From the NCBI GenBank assembly GCA_023703675.1, contig CP097974.1, forward strand, positions 147,288-211,287: a DNA stretch of 64,000 nt, written 5' to 3'. The notes below the pieces were generated by a model that worked only from the letters and a program-made list of their open reading frames with translations, was not told the DNA's origin and did no database searches. This stretch comes from SAR86 cluster bacterium. Lineage in GTDB: Bacteria; Pseudomonadota; Gammaproteobacteria; Magnimaribacterales; AG-339-G14. The number at the start of each line of letters is the position of its first letter. Position 1 is the stretch's first letter. Shown one piece after another: positions 26,935 through 35,343 of this stretch. Made by a program: the position numbers and the translations under genes.

Positions 26935-29904
26935 TTGAATACCTACGTAAAATATTTTTTTATAGGCATAAGTTTATTAATGCTTAATACATTTGCGTTC
27001 GCGCAAACCGTTGAAGAAGTAACAGTTACTGCTGCAAGAAAAACTCAATCAGTACAAGATGTTGCAATTTCTGTTCAAGCACTGGATGGCGATGATCTAA
27101 GAGAGCAACACATCACAACTGCTGACGATTTAGCTGAAAGACTACCGGGTTATGGTTATTCCCAAGCAATTGGTTCAACAATCGCAACTAAAGTTAGAGG
27201 TCTTTTGATTCCTACTATTGGTGCAGCTCAGGTTGCTGCTGTTCAATACAATATAAATGGTCACACTCAGGCTGCTACAAGTTTAGCTGAAGCAGGATTT
27301 CTTGACTTGGAAAGACTTGAGGTCTTGGAAGGTCCTCAAGGAACTTTATATGGAAGAAACACTACAACCGGTCTTGTCAATGCCATCACAAATAAACCTG
27401 GAGCCCCTGAATATTTAGATTTGTCTTTTGGACCAGATGGACTTACAAATTTTGCTGGAGCCTATAACTTTGCTCTAAGTGATGCCGCGTCAGCAAGAAT
27501 TGCATTTAAAAAATACGACAAAGACGGCACTATCTACAATACTGTAACTGCGAACGATGTTGATTCTAGAGACTCTTATGCCTTAAGACTTACAATGGAT
27601 TACGAACTAGAAGACGATAGCACTTTTAGGGTTATGTATGCTAGAAATCAAATAAATGATTCGAGACAAAATCTAGGTGCTCCAGCTTGTAAAAGGGATG
27701 AGTTTTTTGGTTGCTCGCCATTTCCTGGGAATCCTTACGACAATATAAATAAACCCGTTCATCCAGTTGGACTAGTTAATAATACTTTCAACACTCTAAT
27801 GTTGATTGCACCTGGTATTGACACTTACGCTGAAGCAGCGGCTTCAGCAATTCAAAGCATTGATACGATTCAAAAAACTCGTGATCCTTCGCAAAACATT
27901 AATCATGAGCAAGGTCAAATGGAATACTTTAGAGATCTGGAAGTCGATGATGGTGCTTTAACGTTAAATTTAAAAGCTACTTATCAAGACACAACACAAG
28001 CAATGTATAGCGATAATGATCACTCTCATTCAATTGGCAGTACTGGGTTAATAGGTAATGCTTTGATTCCTCAAGGCTCGCTTGCTATCGCTTCGCTTCC
28101 CACGGTTTGCTATGGAACACTTACCAACGTAGTAAGAGACGAATCTTTCGAATGTAGTTTTCCTAATTTTCACAGTGAACAATACGAATTAAATCTTGTT
28201 TCAGATTTTGACGGCAGACATAACTTTGTTTTTGGTGCCTACAACTTCCAGTCTGTTTCTTTCAACCCTTATTGGATTCAGACCATCGGTTACCTAGCGA
28301 TGAATGACTTTGGAAATCACCCAATGTCAGGTTTATTTGGCGGTCTCCTTGACGGCTATGGCGGACAAGCTTTTGCAAAAGCGCTTGGCGGTACTATGGC
28401 TAGCTCTCCTATTCAAGCAGGACTAGCAAGTCTTGGAGCAACCCCAACGACGACGCAAGTGGCGACTTTCTTAACAACAAATGCTGCGCCTCAAATTCAG
28501 CTTTTGTGTACGGCAGCGGCAGGCGAAAATTCAACTCTTAGCGCGAAAGAAAACAACACATGTATCAAAGATATGCCTGCAGAAGCTGGCGGATTAATCA
28601 ACGACCAAAGAACGCACCGTGATACGATGTCAATCTTTGGTGAATATTATTTAGACGTCTCAGAAAATCTCAAACTTACTTTTGGAGTAAGATACAACGA
28701 CGACAGATATTGGACGCAATCCATGCAAGGTTTGTCAGATGGGGCTTATTCTGGAGAGGGCACAGCTGTCGCAGCTGCTTGTAACGCTGCAGACTACGAG
28801 GCTTGTTATCAAGCGGGAGCTTCAGTAACTACTGACAAACAAGAAGAAGACATGTACAAGTTTGTGACCCAGTACTTCTACGATCAAGGTCAAGTTTATG
28901 CCTCTTATACTACTGGTAATCGTCCAGGAGGAGCTAACCCTGATACAACTAAGTATGCAGGCTCGGAGTCAACTCAAATTGAAATTGGAACCAAAAATAT
29001 TCTCCTCGATGGAGCCATGCGTTTGAATTTGACTGCGTTTTCTATGGAAATGGAAAACGGTCAGTTCTCTCAAATTCGACAAAGTTCCGCTTATACTGAA
29101 CTTCATGACTTCACTCACGAAGGAGTGTCACTGAATGTTCAAGCTTATGTGACTCCTACTACAGTTGTATCTTTGGGAGCTTTATACCTTGACAGTACTA
29201 TGGACACAGTGGCTCCAACAACTGAGAACACATACGCAGTAGTTGCTTTAGGAGGAATCATTAAACAAGGTTCTCAATCAATCGATCCACACAATCCAAC
29301 TCAAGCGACAAGTTTTACTAACTTAGCTACTAACACCGCTTTAGCTGCTGCATATCAGCAAGCTGGACTTTCTGCTGCTGCTGCTTCAGCCGCTGCTGAT
29401 GGTATTGACGATGCTTGTGATGCAATCTTTGGTGCGGCACTTTGTGGTCAGTCAACTTATTCGATGGATAACAAAGGCAATGTCTTAATGAATCCGCAAG
29501 GATTGGCTTTCCCTATATGTTCAGGTTGTAGTGAATTCAAAGAAGTTGGTGGCAACCAAGTACCATTTGCTGCTGAATTAGAGTCTAATGTTGCTTTGAC
29601 CCAACTTTACTCAGGTTTTGGCGGTTCGGGAGCTGTATCTTTGATGTACTCTTTCAAAGATGAACATTACAGTGATTGGTATAATGCCGAAAAGCATAAG
29701 GTTCCTGCAGCAGAATTTTGGAACTTAACTGCTTCTTATTCTCCAGACAATGCTGATTGGTACCTTAATCTTTGGGCCAATAATCTTAGAGATAAAAGAC
29801 AAATTACTTCTTTGCAAGGAACAAGTAACTTGCAAGGACAAAATATATTTACGACTTTCTCTGAAGGCATGCGAGCTGGATTAGATTTTGGTTACAATTT
29901 CTAA
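26935..29904 (+). CDS. TonB-dependent outer membrane receptor, first copy
   Basis: This 989-residue protein is an outer membrane active-transport channel energised by TonB-ExbBD. It has a signal peptide (cleavage probably after AFAQ, about residue 24) and a TonB box-like EEVTVTAARK. The plug domain runs from QSVQDVAISVQALDG to about residue 150 (LEVLEGPQGTLYGRNTTTGLVN). A beta-barrel ending in FGYNF has the terminal aromatic residue needed for barrel assembly. Loops contain repeated cysteine pairs (ACKRDEFFGC, ACNAADYEAC) and an alanine-rich insertion near residues 800-830. The start is TTG with a very strong Shine-Dalgarno. It is clearly homologous to the next gene. The substrate is unknown, since no siderophore, cobalamin or glycan genes are adjacent. 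Confidence 0.9.
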   Translation: MNTYVKYFFIGISLLMLNTFAFAQTVEEVTVTAARKTQSVQDVAISVQALDGDDLREQHITTADDLAERLPGYGYSQAIGSTIATKVRGLLIPTIGAAQVAAVQYNINGHTQAATSLAEAGFLDLERLEVLEGPQGTLYGRNTTTGLVNAITNKPGAPEYLDLSFGPDGLTNFAGAYNFALSDAASARIAFKKYDKDGTIYNTVTANDVDSRDSYALRLTMDYELEDDSTFRVMYARNQINDSRQNLGAPACKRDEFFGCSPFPGNPYDNINKPVHPVGLVNNTFNTLMLIAPGIDTYAEAAASAIQSIDTIQKTRDPSQNINHEQGQMEYFRDLEVDDGALTLNLKATYQDTTQAMYSDNDHSHSIGSTGLIGNALIPQGSLAIASLPTVCYGTLTNVVRDESFECSFPNFHSEQYELNLVSDFDGRHNFVFGAYNFQSVSFNPYWIQTIGYLAMNDFGNHPMSGLFGGLLDGYGGQAFAKALGGTMASSPIQAGLASLGATPTTTQVATFLTTNAAPQIQLLCTAAAGENSTLSAKENNTCIKDMPAEAGGLINDQRTHRDTMSIFGEYYLDVSENLKLTFGVRYNDDRYWTQSMQGLSDGAYSGEGTAVAAACNAADYEACYQAGASVTTDKQEEDMYKFVTQYFYDQGQVYASYTTGNRPGGANPDTTKYAGSESTQIEIGTKNILLDGAMRLNLTAFSMEMENGQFSQIRQSSAYTELHDFTHEGVSLNVQAYVTPTTVVSLGALYLDSTMDTVAPTTENTYAVVALGGIIKQGSQSIDPHNPTQATSFTNLATNTALAAAYQQAGLSAAAASAAADGIDDACDAIFGAALCGQSTYSMDNKGNVLMNPQGLAFPICSGCSEFKEVGGNQVPFAAELESNVALTQLYSGFGGSGAVSLMYSFKDEHYSDWYNAEKHKVPAAEFWNLTASYSPDNADWYLNLWANNLRDKRQITSLQGTSNLQGQNIFTTFSEGMRAGLDFGYNF

Positions 29905-29917
29905 TTAGTTAACTAGC

Positions 29918-29949
29918 AAAAAAAACCCCGCAAAAGCGGGGTTTTTTTT
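29918..29949. terminator. Rho-independent terminator after first receptor
   Basis: A CCCCGC / GCGGGG stem (29926-29931 with 29936-29941) closes an AAAA loop. It is flanked by eight A on the left and eight T on the right, so it could work in both directions. Together with the preceding coding end it is almost identical to the terminator after the second receptor. Confidence 0.93.
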
Positions 29950-29973
29950 ATGGTTTTTATCGCTTAAGAAAGC

Positions 29974-30002
29974 TTGTCATCCAAAATTAGCTGGGGTAAT
30001 AT
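29974..30002 (+). promoter_or_regulatory. Candidate promoter of second TonB-dependent receptor
   Basis: TTGTCA at 29974-29979 and TATAAT-like TAATAT at 29997-30002 are separated by exactly 17 bases, a strong sigma-70 match. The predicted start near 30009 gives a leader of about 115 bases before the GTG start. It sits just after the terminator of the first receptor, so the two receptors should be expressed independently. Confidence 0.6.
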
Positions 30003-30005
30003 CGC

Positions 30006-30125
30006 ATTCAGGGGAGAAACCTTACCCGTCACGGACTGACGATTCTCAATTAGAAAGCTCAACGGAATGAGATACAAATTTGTATTTCTCCTGAATTAAT
30101 TATTGAGCTCAAGAGGGAGGAGTCA
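30006..30125 (+). promoter_or_regulatory. Candidate structured regulatory leader of second receptor mRNA
   Basis: Bases 30006-30019 are complementary to 30085-30096 (12 pairs with a two-base bulge), which forms a closing helix. Inside are CGTCA-CGGAC-TGACG (30028-30042 approx.), TTCT-CAATT-AGAA, CTCA-ACGGAA-TGAG, and the palindrome ATACAAATTTGTAT (30072-30085). CTCCT at 30088-30092 in the closing helix is also complementary to AGGAG at 30118-30122, the ribosome binding site. GCTCAA at 30057-30062 can pair with TTGAGC at 30103-30108. These mutually exclusive pairings look like a translational switch. No known riboswitch consensus was recognised. Confidence 0.45.
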
Positions 30126-33059
30126 GTGAAAAAATTTATTAAATATACAGTCTTAGGCGCAGCTTTAGCTTTGCTTAACACTTTTGCCTATGCGCAAACG
30201 GTTGAGGAAGTTACTGTTACCGCAGCGAGAAAAGAACAATCGGTTCAAGACGTTGCGATTTCAGTGCAAGCTATTTCTAGCGAAGACTTAACAGAACAAC
30301 ACATCGAATCAGCTGATGATTTGGCCGAAACCATACCTGGTTTTGGGTACGCTCAAGCCATCGGTAGTGGGGTTGGCCTAAGAATTAGGGGGTTAATCTT
30401 TGAAACCATTGGTGCGGCACAAACGCAACCAGGTGTAACCGCTTTTAACGGCCACACCGTTGGTAACCGAACTTGGGGTTCTATGGGTTTTTTAGATGCC
30501 GAGCGAATTGAGGTACTTGAAGGTCCTCAAGGTACTTTGTATGGAAGAAACAGTACCACTGGAGTTGTCAATTTCATTTCTAATACTCCAGGCGCTGATC
30601 AATACCTAAACTTAACTGCTGGACAAGATGGTCTTGGACAATTCAGTTTTGCTAGAGATTTTGATTTCGAGGGTGGCTCCCTTCGATTTGCTGGTGCTAA
30701 GTATGACAAAGACGGAGTCATCTATAACTCCGGAACCTTAAACGATATTGACAGCAGAGATTCATTTCAAGCCAGAGTAACTGGTGAATTTGAAATGGAC
30801 GAACAAAATACACTTACTTTTGTTTATGAGAGATCAAACATAAACGATTCTCGTCAAAACGTGGGCACATCAGCTTGTAAACGATCTGATTTTTTTGGTT
30901 GCGATCCTACAGTCACAGACATAACGCCCTACCTCAACCAGCCTGTCAATACTAGAGGAAGTGTATCTAATACGTTTAATATATTGACCAACGTTAATGC
31001 CTCGAATGCAGACTTTTTTGCTGCGACTGCGGCTAGCGCAGTGGCAGATATTGATGTCGTCAATAAAGACACAGATCCTTTAAGAATTGAAACTCAAGAG
31101 ATGTTTCAGCTCACCAACGTCATGGAACTTGATGATTACACTGTGACTTTTAGAGGAACTTATACTGATTCTAGATATCAAATGTTCGATGACAACGATC
31201 ACGGAAACGCAACCGGAGCTTTAAATGGAACTCTGATGCCTACAATGGTGATCCCAGCTTTAAGAACGCTTTGTAAAGGGACTCTTACCAATGTGACCAC
31301 CGATCAGGCATTTGAATGTACCGATGCAAATTTCCACGACGAACAATATGAAGTCAACATAGTTTCAGACCTAAGCGGTCCACACAATTTTACTGCCGGA
31401 GCTTATGTCTACCAGAGCTCAGCTCATAACCCTTACACGATTCAAACTACTTCATATCTATTATTGAATGACTTTGATCAGCATCCATATGCTGCTTTGT
31501 TTGGCGGAGCTTTAAATGACTACGGTGGGCAAAATTTTTACACTTCTTTTGTAACACAGCTAGCTGCAAATGGTGCTGACATCGCAACAGCCGCTGGTAC
31601 CAGCACGGCTGCCCTAGTAGGCCTTCTTTCTACAACAGTTGCAACTGCAATAATAAATGGTTGTTCAGGAAGCGCAGCAAACAATAGTTCTTGTAAGAAA
31701 AGCATGCCAGCAGAAGCTGGAGGTCTAATTAACGACCAAAGAACTCAAAGATATGGTTCTGCGCTTTACGGTGAGTACTATTTCCAAGCGACTGATAATA
31801 TTAAGCTTACTTTGGGTGCAAGATACATGGACGACCGTTACACTACTCAATCGATGCAAGGATTGTCTGATGGAGCTTATTCAAGTTTTGGTGAAACCGC
31901 TGCAGTTGCAGCTTGTAACTCAGATAACTATGAACTATGTTATCAAGCTGGATCAAACATCACTGCCGATAAAAATGAAGTGGCTACTTACCTAGCTGGT
32001 GTGCAGTACGATTACGATCAAGGAATGGTTTACCTCTCAGCTAAGACTGGTAACCGTCCTGGCGGAGCCAACCCTGATACTACTAAATACGGCGAATCAA
32101 AGTCCACGCAATATGAAATTGGAACGAAAAACGTTCTCTTTGGTGGAGCGATGCGTCTGAATGCAACTTACTTCACTCAAGAAGTTGAGGACGCGCACTG
32201 GTCAGTTATTCGAGTAAGTTCTGCTTACACTAACTTGCACAGCATGACTCACGAAGGTTTCCAAGTGAACATGCAAGCTTTCGTAACACCGTCGACAATT
32301 CTTTCAGTAAGCGCATTAGCTACTGATAGTACTTTCGACACAGAAGACGGTGCATTAGTGGCATCTACTGAAGTTGGCGTGCTTTACAAAGGTTCAACAA
32401 CTGTAGATCCGCACAACCCAACGCAAGCGACTTCATTCACTGAAATTGCAGTAGCTGATTTAATATCTGGAACTCCTGCGCAACAGGGCGTCTATGCACT
32501 AGTAAATGGTGCTTGTGGAGTATCGGCAGTTGCTGCTTTTTGTCCTTTTGTAACTCATTATGCCGTTGATGAAAATGGAAACTATTTCATCAACCCACAA
32601 GGATTGGTCGCGGGTACTATAAATGTTCCTGCCTCGATTGCAGCTGGAGCAGCTTCAGATCCTACAAAAATGGTACCAGTACAAAACGTTATGAAACAAA
32701 TAGGTGGAAACAAAGTGCCTGGATCGGCAGATTTAGAGACCAATATAGTGCTAACTCAGCTTTACCAAGGCATGGGTGGTTCTGGAACGATCAATCTGTC
32801 TTATCGTTACACGGATTCTACTGAAGGTGACATTTGGAACAACTCTAGACACAGAACTCCTGCTTCAGAGTTTTTTAACTTCAACGCAACGTATGAGCCA
32901 GACAACGCTGACTGGTACGTTAACTTGTGGGCAAGAAATCTCATGGATAAAAGACAGCAAACTTCAAGACAAAGAACTAGTACTCTTCAAGGAGGTAACC
33001 CATTTGTTACTTTCTCTCAAGGCATGAGACTTGGGTTAGATTTTGGTTACAATTTCTAA
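30126..33059 (+). CDS. TonB-dependent outer membrane receptor, second copy
   Basis: The 977-residue protein is a paralog of the preceding receptor. It shares the signal peptide type (ending AYAQ), the EEVTVTAARK box, a plug with QSVQDVAISVQ and EVLEGPQGTLYGRNSTTGVVN, the loop cysteine pairs (ACKRSDFFGC, ACNSDNYELC), the KSMPAEAGGLINDQRT segment, and the C-terminal FGYNF. Identity is moderate across most of the length, but the last few codons and the following terminator match the first copy almost base for base. The start is GTG after a GGGAGGAG ribosome binding site. Codons are visibly richer in G and C than in the housekeeping genes around it, consistent with high expression. The substrate is unknown. 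Confidence 0.9.
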   Translation: MKKFIKYTVLGAALALLNTFAYAQTVEEVTVTAARKEQSVQDVAISVQAISSEDLTEQHIESADDLAETIPGFGYAQAIGSGVGLRIRGLIFETIGAAQTQPGVTAFNGHTVGNRTWGSMGFLDAERIEVLEGPQGTLYGRNSTTGVVNFISNTPGADQYLNLTAGQDGLGQFSFARDFDFEGGSLRFAGAKYDKDGVIYNSGTLNDIDSRDSFQARVTGEFEMDEQNTLTFVYERSNINDSRQNVGTSACKRSDFFGCDPTVTDITPYLNQPVNTRGSVSNTFNILTNVNASNADFFAATAASAVADIDVVNKDTDPLRIETQEMFQLTNVMELDDYTVTFRGTYTDSRYQMFDDNDHGNATGALNGTLMPTMVIPALRTLCKGTLTNVTTDQAFECTDANFHDEQYEVNIVSDLSGPHNFTAGAYVYQSSAHNPYTIQTTSYLLLNDFDQHPYAALFGGALNDYGGQNFYTSFVTQLAANGADIATAAGTSTAALVGLLSTTVATAIINGCSGSAANNSSCKKSMPAEAGGLINDQRTQRYGSALYGEYYFQATDNIKLTLGARYMDDRYTTQSMQGLSDGAYSSFGETAAVAACNSDNYELCYQAGSNITADKNEVATYLAGVQYDYDQGMVYLSAKTGNRPGGANPDTTKYGESKSTQYEIGTKNVLFGGAMRLNATYFTQEVEDAHWSVIRVSSAYTNLHSMTHEGFQVNMQAFVTPSTILSVSALATDSTFDTEDGALVASTEVGVLYKGSTTVDPHNPTQATSFTEIAVADLISGTPAQQGVYALVNGACGVSAVAAFCPFVTHYAVDENGNYFINPQGLVAGTINVPASIAAGAASDPTKMVPVQNVMKQIGGNKVPGSADLETNIVLTQLYQGMGGSGTINLSYRYTDSTEGDIWNNSRHRTPASEFFNFNATYEPDNADWYVNLWARNLMDKRQQTSRQRTSTLQGGNPFVTFSQGMRLGLDFGYNF

Positions 33060-33072
33060 TTAGTTAACTAGC

Positions 33073-33102
33073 AAAAAAAACCCCGCGAAAGCGGGGTTTT
33101 TT
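33073..33102. terminator. Rho-independent terminator after second receptor
   Basis: CCCCGC (33081-33086) pairs with GCGGGG (33091-33096) around a GAAA tetraloop, with eight A before and six T after. It differs from the first receptor's terminator by one loop base (GAAA instead of AAAA) and a shorter T-tract. Confidence 0.93.
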
Positions 33103-33137
33103 GCAATCAGAGCATGGTATAACAAGAGTAATTTAAT

Positions 33138-33166
33138 TATAATCATCAGTTCGAAATACTCGAATT
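33138..33166 (+). promoter_or_regulatory. Candidate thiolase promoter and inverted repeat
   Basis: TATAAT at 33138-33143 could be a -10 box, with only a weak -35. Just downstream, AGTTCGA (33048+100 to 33154) and TCGAATT (33160-33166) form an inverted repeat with a five-base spacer. It could be an operator or a leader hairpin. A clear AGGAG ribosome binding site precedes the thiolase ATG. Confidence 0.35.
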
Positions 33167-33180
33167 AATTAGGAGACATT

Positions 33181-34374
33181 ATGAGAAATGTAGTAATAGT
33201 TGACAGCGTTAGGACTGGACTAGCAAAATCATTTAGGGGAGGTTTCAATCAAACCAGAGCGGACAACATGACCGCTCATTTAGTTGATGCTTTATTAGAG
33301 AGAAATCCAGGATTAGATCCTGCTGCGGTCGAGGACATGATTCTAGGCTGTGGAGCGCCTGAGGGAGCTCAAGGACACAACATTGCCAGAAACGTGGCAG
33401 TGTTATCAAAACTTCCAATTGAAGTTGGTGGCACAACTGTCAACAGGTACTGTTCATCGGGTCTGCAAACTGTGGCAATGGCTGCAACTCAGGTTCAAAG
33501 TGGATTCAGTGATTGTATTATGGCCGGTGGAGTAGAGTCGATTTCTACAACCCAAGGGAACACAAACATGCATATGTATGTCAACGATACTCTTGCTGCT
33601 GATGTGCCAGGAATTTACCATGCAATGGGTCAAACGGCGGAGTGTGTCGCTAAGCGATACAGCGTCTCTAGAGAAGCTCAAGATGAGTATGCACTATCCA
33701 GTCAACAAAGAACTGCTGCTGCCCAAGAAGCAGGCTTATACGATGACGAAATCATTCCGATGGATACTGTAATGAAGTTAGTAAACAAAGAAACTGGAGC
33801 GGAAAAAGAGGTTGAGGTTACCGTAGACAGAGACGACTGCAATCGTCCTGAGACTACTCTTGAAGGATTGTCTTCTTTAAAACCTGTATTCGATCCTGAA
33901 GGTGGGTCAGTAACGGCTGGAAATTCTTCTCAGCTATCTGATGGCGCTTCTGTGACTTTGGTTATGAGTGAGGAAAAAGCTCTAGAAATGGGTCTTACGC
34001 CAAAATTATATTTCAGAGGATTTACAGTAGTAGGCTGTCAACCAGATGAGATGGGAATAGGACCAGTTTATTCAATTCCTAAATTATTGAAATCAGCTGG
34101 CTTAAAAATTGAAGATATTGATCTTTGGGAACTTAATGAGGCTTTCGCTTCTCAAGTTGTCTACATAAGAGATACTCTTGGATTGCCAACTGACAAACTT
34201 AACGTCAACGGTGGTTCCATATCAATTGGGCATCCTTTTGGTATGACTGGTTCAAGACAAGTTGGCCACGTTGCTAGAGAGCTCAATCGTAGAGACGGCA
34301 AATACGGCATAGTCACTATGTGTGTTGGCGGTGGCATGGGTGCTACTGGTCTCTTTGAGGCATATCAATCTTAA
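33181..34374 (+). CDS. Acetyl-CoA acetyltransferase / acyl-CoA thiolase
   Basis: The 397-residue protein is a thiolase, which cleaves or forms 3-ketoacyl-CoA. The nucleophilic cysteine lies in NRYCSSGLQTV, GGVESIS follows, WELNEAFASQ contains the active-site Asn-Glu region, GGSISIGHPFGMTGSR holds the catalytic histidine, and the second cysteine is in CVGGGMGATGLFE. Length and motifs fit FadA/AtoB-type enzymes. Whether it works in beta-oxidation or in biosynthesis cannot be told, since no hydratase/dehydrogenase partner is adjacent. It has its own ribosome binding site and lies between the receptor terminator and thiL. Confidence 0.9.
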   Translation: MRNVVIVDSVRTGLAKSFRGGFNQTRADNMTAHLVDALLERNPGLDPAAVEDMILGCGAPEGAQGHNIARNVAVLSKLPIEVGGTTVNRYCSSGLQTVAMAATQVQSGFSDCIMAGGVESISTTQGNTNMHMYVNDTLAADVPGIYHAMGQTAECVAKRYSVSREAQDEYALSSQQRTAAAQEAGLYDDEIIPMDTVMKLVNKETGAEKEVEVTVDRDDCNRPETTLEGLSSLKPVFDPEGGSVTAGNSSQLSDGASVTLVMSEEKALEMGLTPKLYFRGFTVVGCQPDEMGIGPVYSIPKLLKSAGLKIEDIDLWELNEAFASQVVYIRDTLGLPTDKLNVNGGSISIGHPFGMTGSRQVGHVARELNRRDGKYGIVTMCVGGGMGATGLFEAYQS

Positions 34375-34398
34375 TTTAAAGTTCATCCGTTTCTTTGC

Positions 34399-35343
34399 AT
34401 GAAAGATTCGGATGAATTTAGTTTTTTAAAAGAAACATTTAAATCCTTGGGGAGTCAATATTTTGACACCTCAGGGATAATAATTGGGCCGGGCGATGAT
34501 GCTGGTTTGGTCGAAAATAACAAAGAAACTATTTACTCTGTGGATGCCTCTGTTTCAGGTATTCACTTTCCAGAAAATCTTTCTCCAGACCTAATAGCAT
34601 ACAGATCCGTAAGCACTGCAGCTAGTGACATTGCAGCATGTGGCGGCAACTTAAAATGGATTTTAGTGTCTTTAACTGTTAACAAAAAAGATTTAAGTTG
34701 GATGAGAAGTTTTGTTAGGGGATTAAAAAATTTTTCCGACGATTACTCTTGTCCCGTTTTGGGCGGCGATCTAACTAAGGGAGCTCAAGAAAATATTTCT
34801 GTTGCAGCTTGCGGTGAACTGAACAAAGAAAATTTTTTAAGAAGAGGCGGTGCAAAAGAAGGAGATTTAATCTTTCTAACTGGGACATTAGGCCAGGCTA
34901 AAAAAGGTTTGGAACTCATTAAAGAAAATATGGCTCAAATAGATCTTACTTCAAATTTTGTAAAAAAATTTTTGAGCCCTAAGTTGAATTTTGAGTTTGC
35001 TGCCGAACTTTCTTATATTGCCAATAGTTGCATTGATGTTTCTGACGGTTTGATATCAGACCTAGGACATATACTCGAAGCAAGCAAGGTAGGGGGTGAA
35101 ATAAATGTTGAAAAGATCTCACTTGTAGGTGAAGTTGAAGACGCGCTAACTTGGGGCGATGACTATGAGCTTCTCATGACAATTTCTCCTGATAAAAAGA
35201 CAAGTCTATTGGAAATTTCTGAAAGATATGATGTCGAGATATCGGAAATAGGTAAAATTACTGGAGAACCTGATTTAAAAGTTATTGAAAGAGGTAGCTT
35301 AGTAAGCTTTTCAAAATCTGGATACAATCATTTTAATGAGTAA
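34399..35343 (+). CDS. thiL: Thiamine-monophosphate kinase
   Basis: ThiL phosphorylates thiamine monophosphate to the diphosphate cofactor. The 314-residue protein shows IIGPGDDAGLV at the N-terminus, VDASVSGIHFP, AYRSVSTAASDIAACGG, PVLGGDLTKG and CIDVSDGLISDLGHI, matching the AIR synthase-like fold. Its stop overlaps the pgpA start by eight bases. In related genomes thiL directly follows nusB, but here nusB is about 13 kb away on the other strand. Confidence 0.92.
   Translation: MKDSDEFSFLKETFKSLGSQYFDTSGIIIGPGDDAGLVENNKETIYSVDASVSGIHFPENLSPDLIAYRSVSTAASDIAACGGNLKWILVSLTVNKKDLSWMRSFVRGLKNFSDDYSCPVLGGDLTKGAQENISVAACGELNKENFLRRGGAKEGDLIFLTGTLGQAKKGLELIKENMAQIDLTSNFVKKFLSPKLNFEFAAELSYIANSCIDVSDGLISDLGHILEASKVGGEINVEKISLVGEVEDALTWGDDYELLMTISPDKKTSLLEISERYDVEISEIGKITGEPDLKVIERGSLVSFSKSGYNHFNE

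Noticed and set aside
30003-30125. Leader as a cobalamin or TPP riboswitch
   Set aside because: The conserved cobalamin and TPP core sequences are not present, and pairing order does not match. I keep only the general claim of a structured leader.
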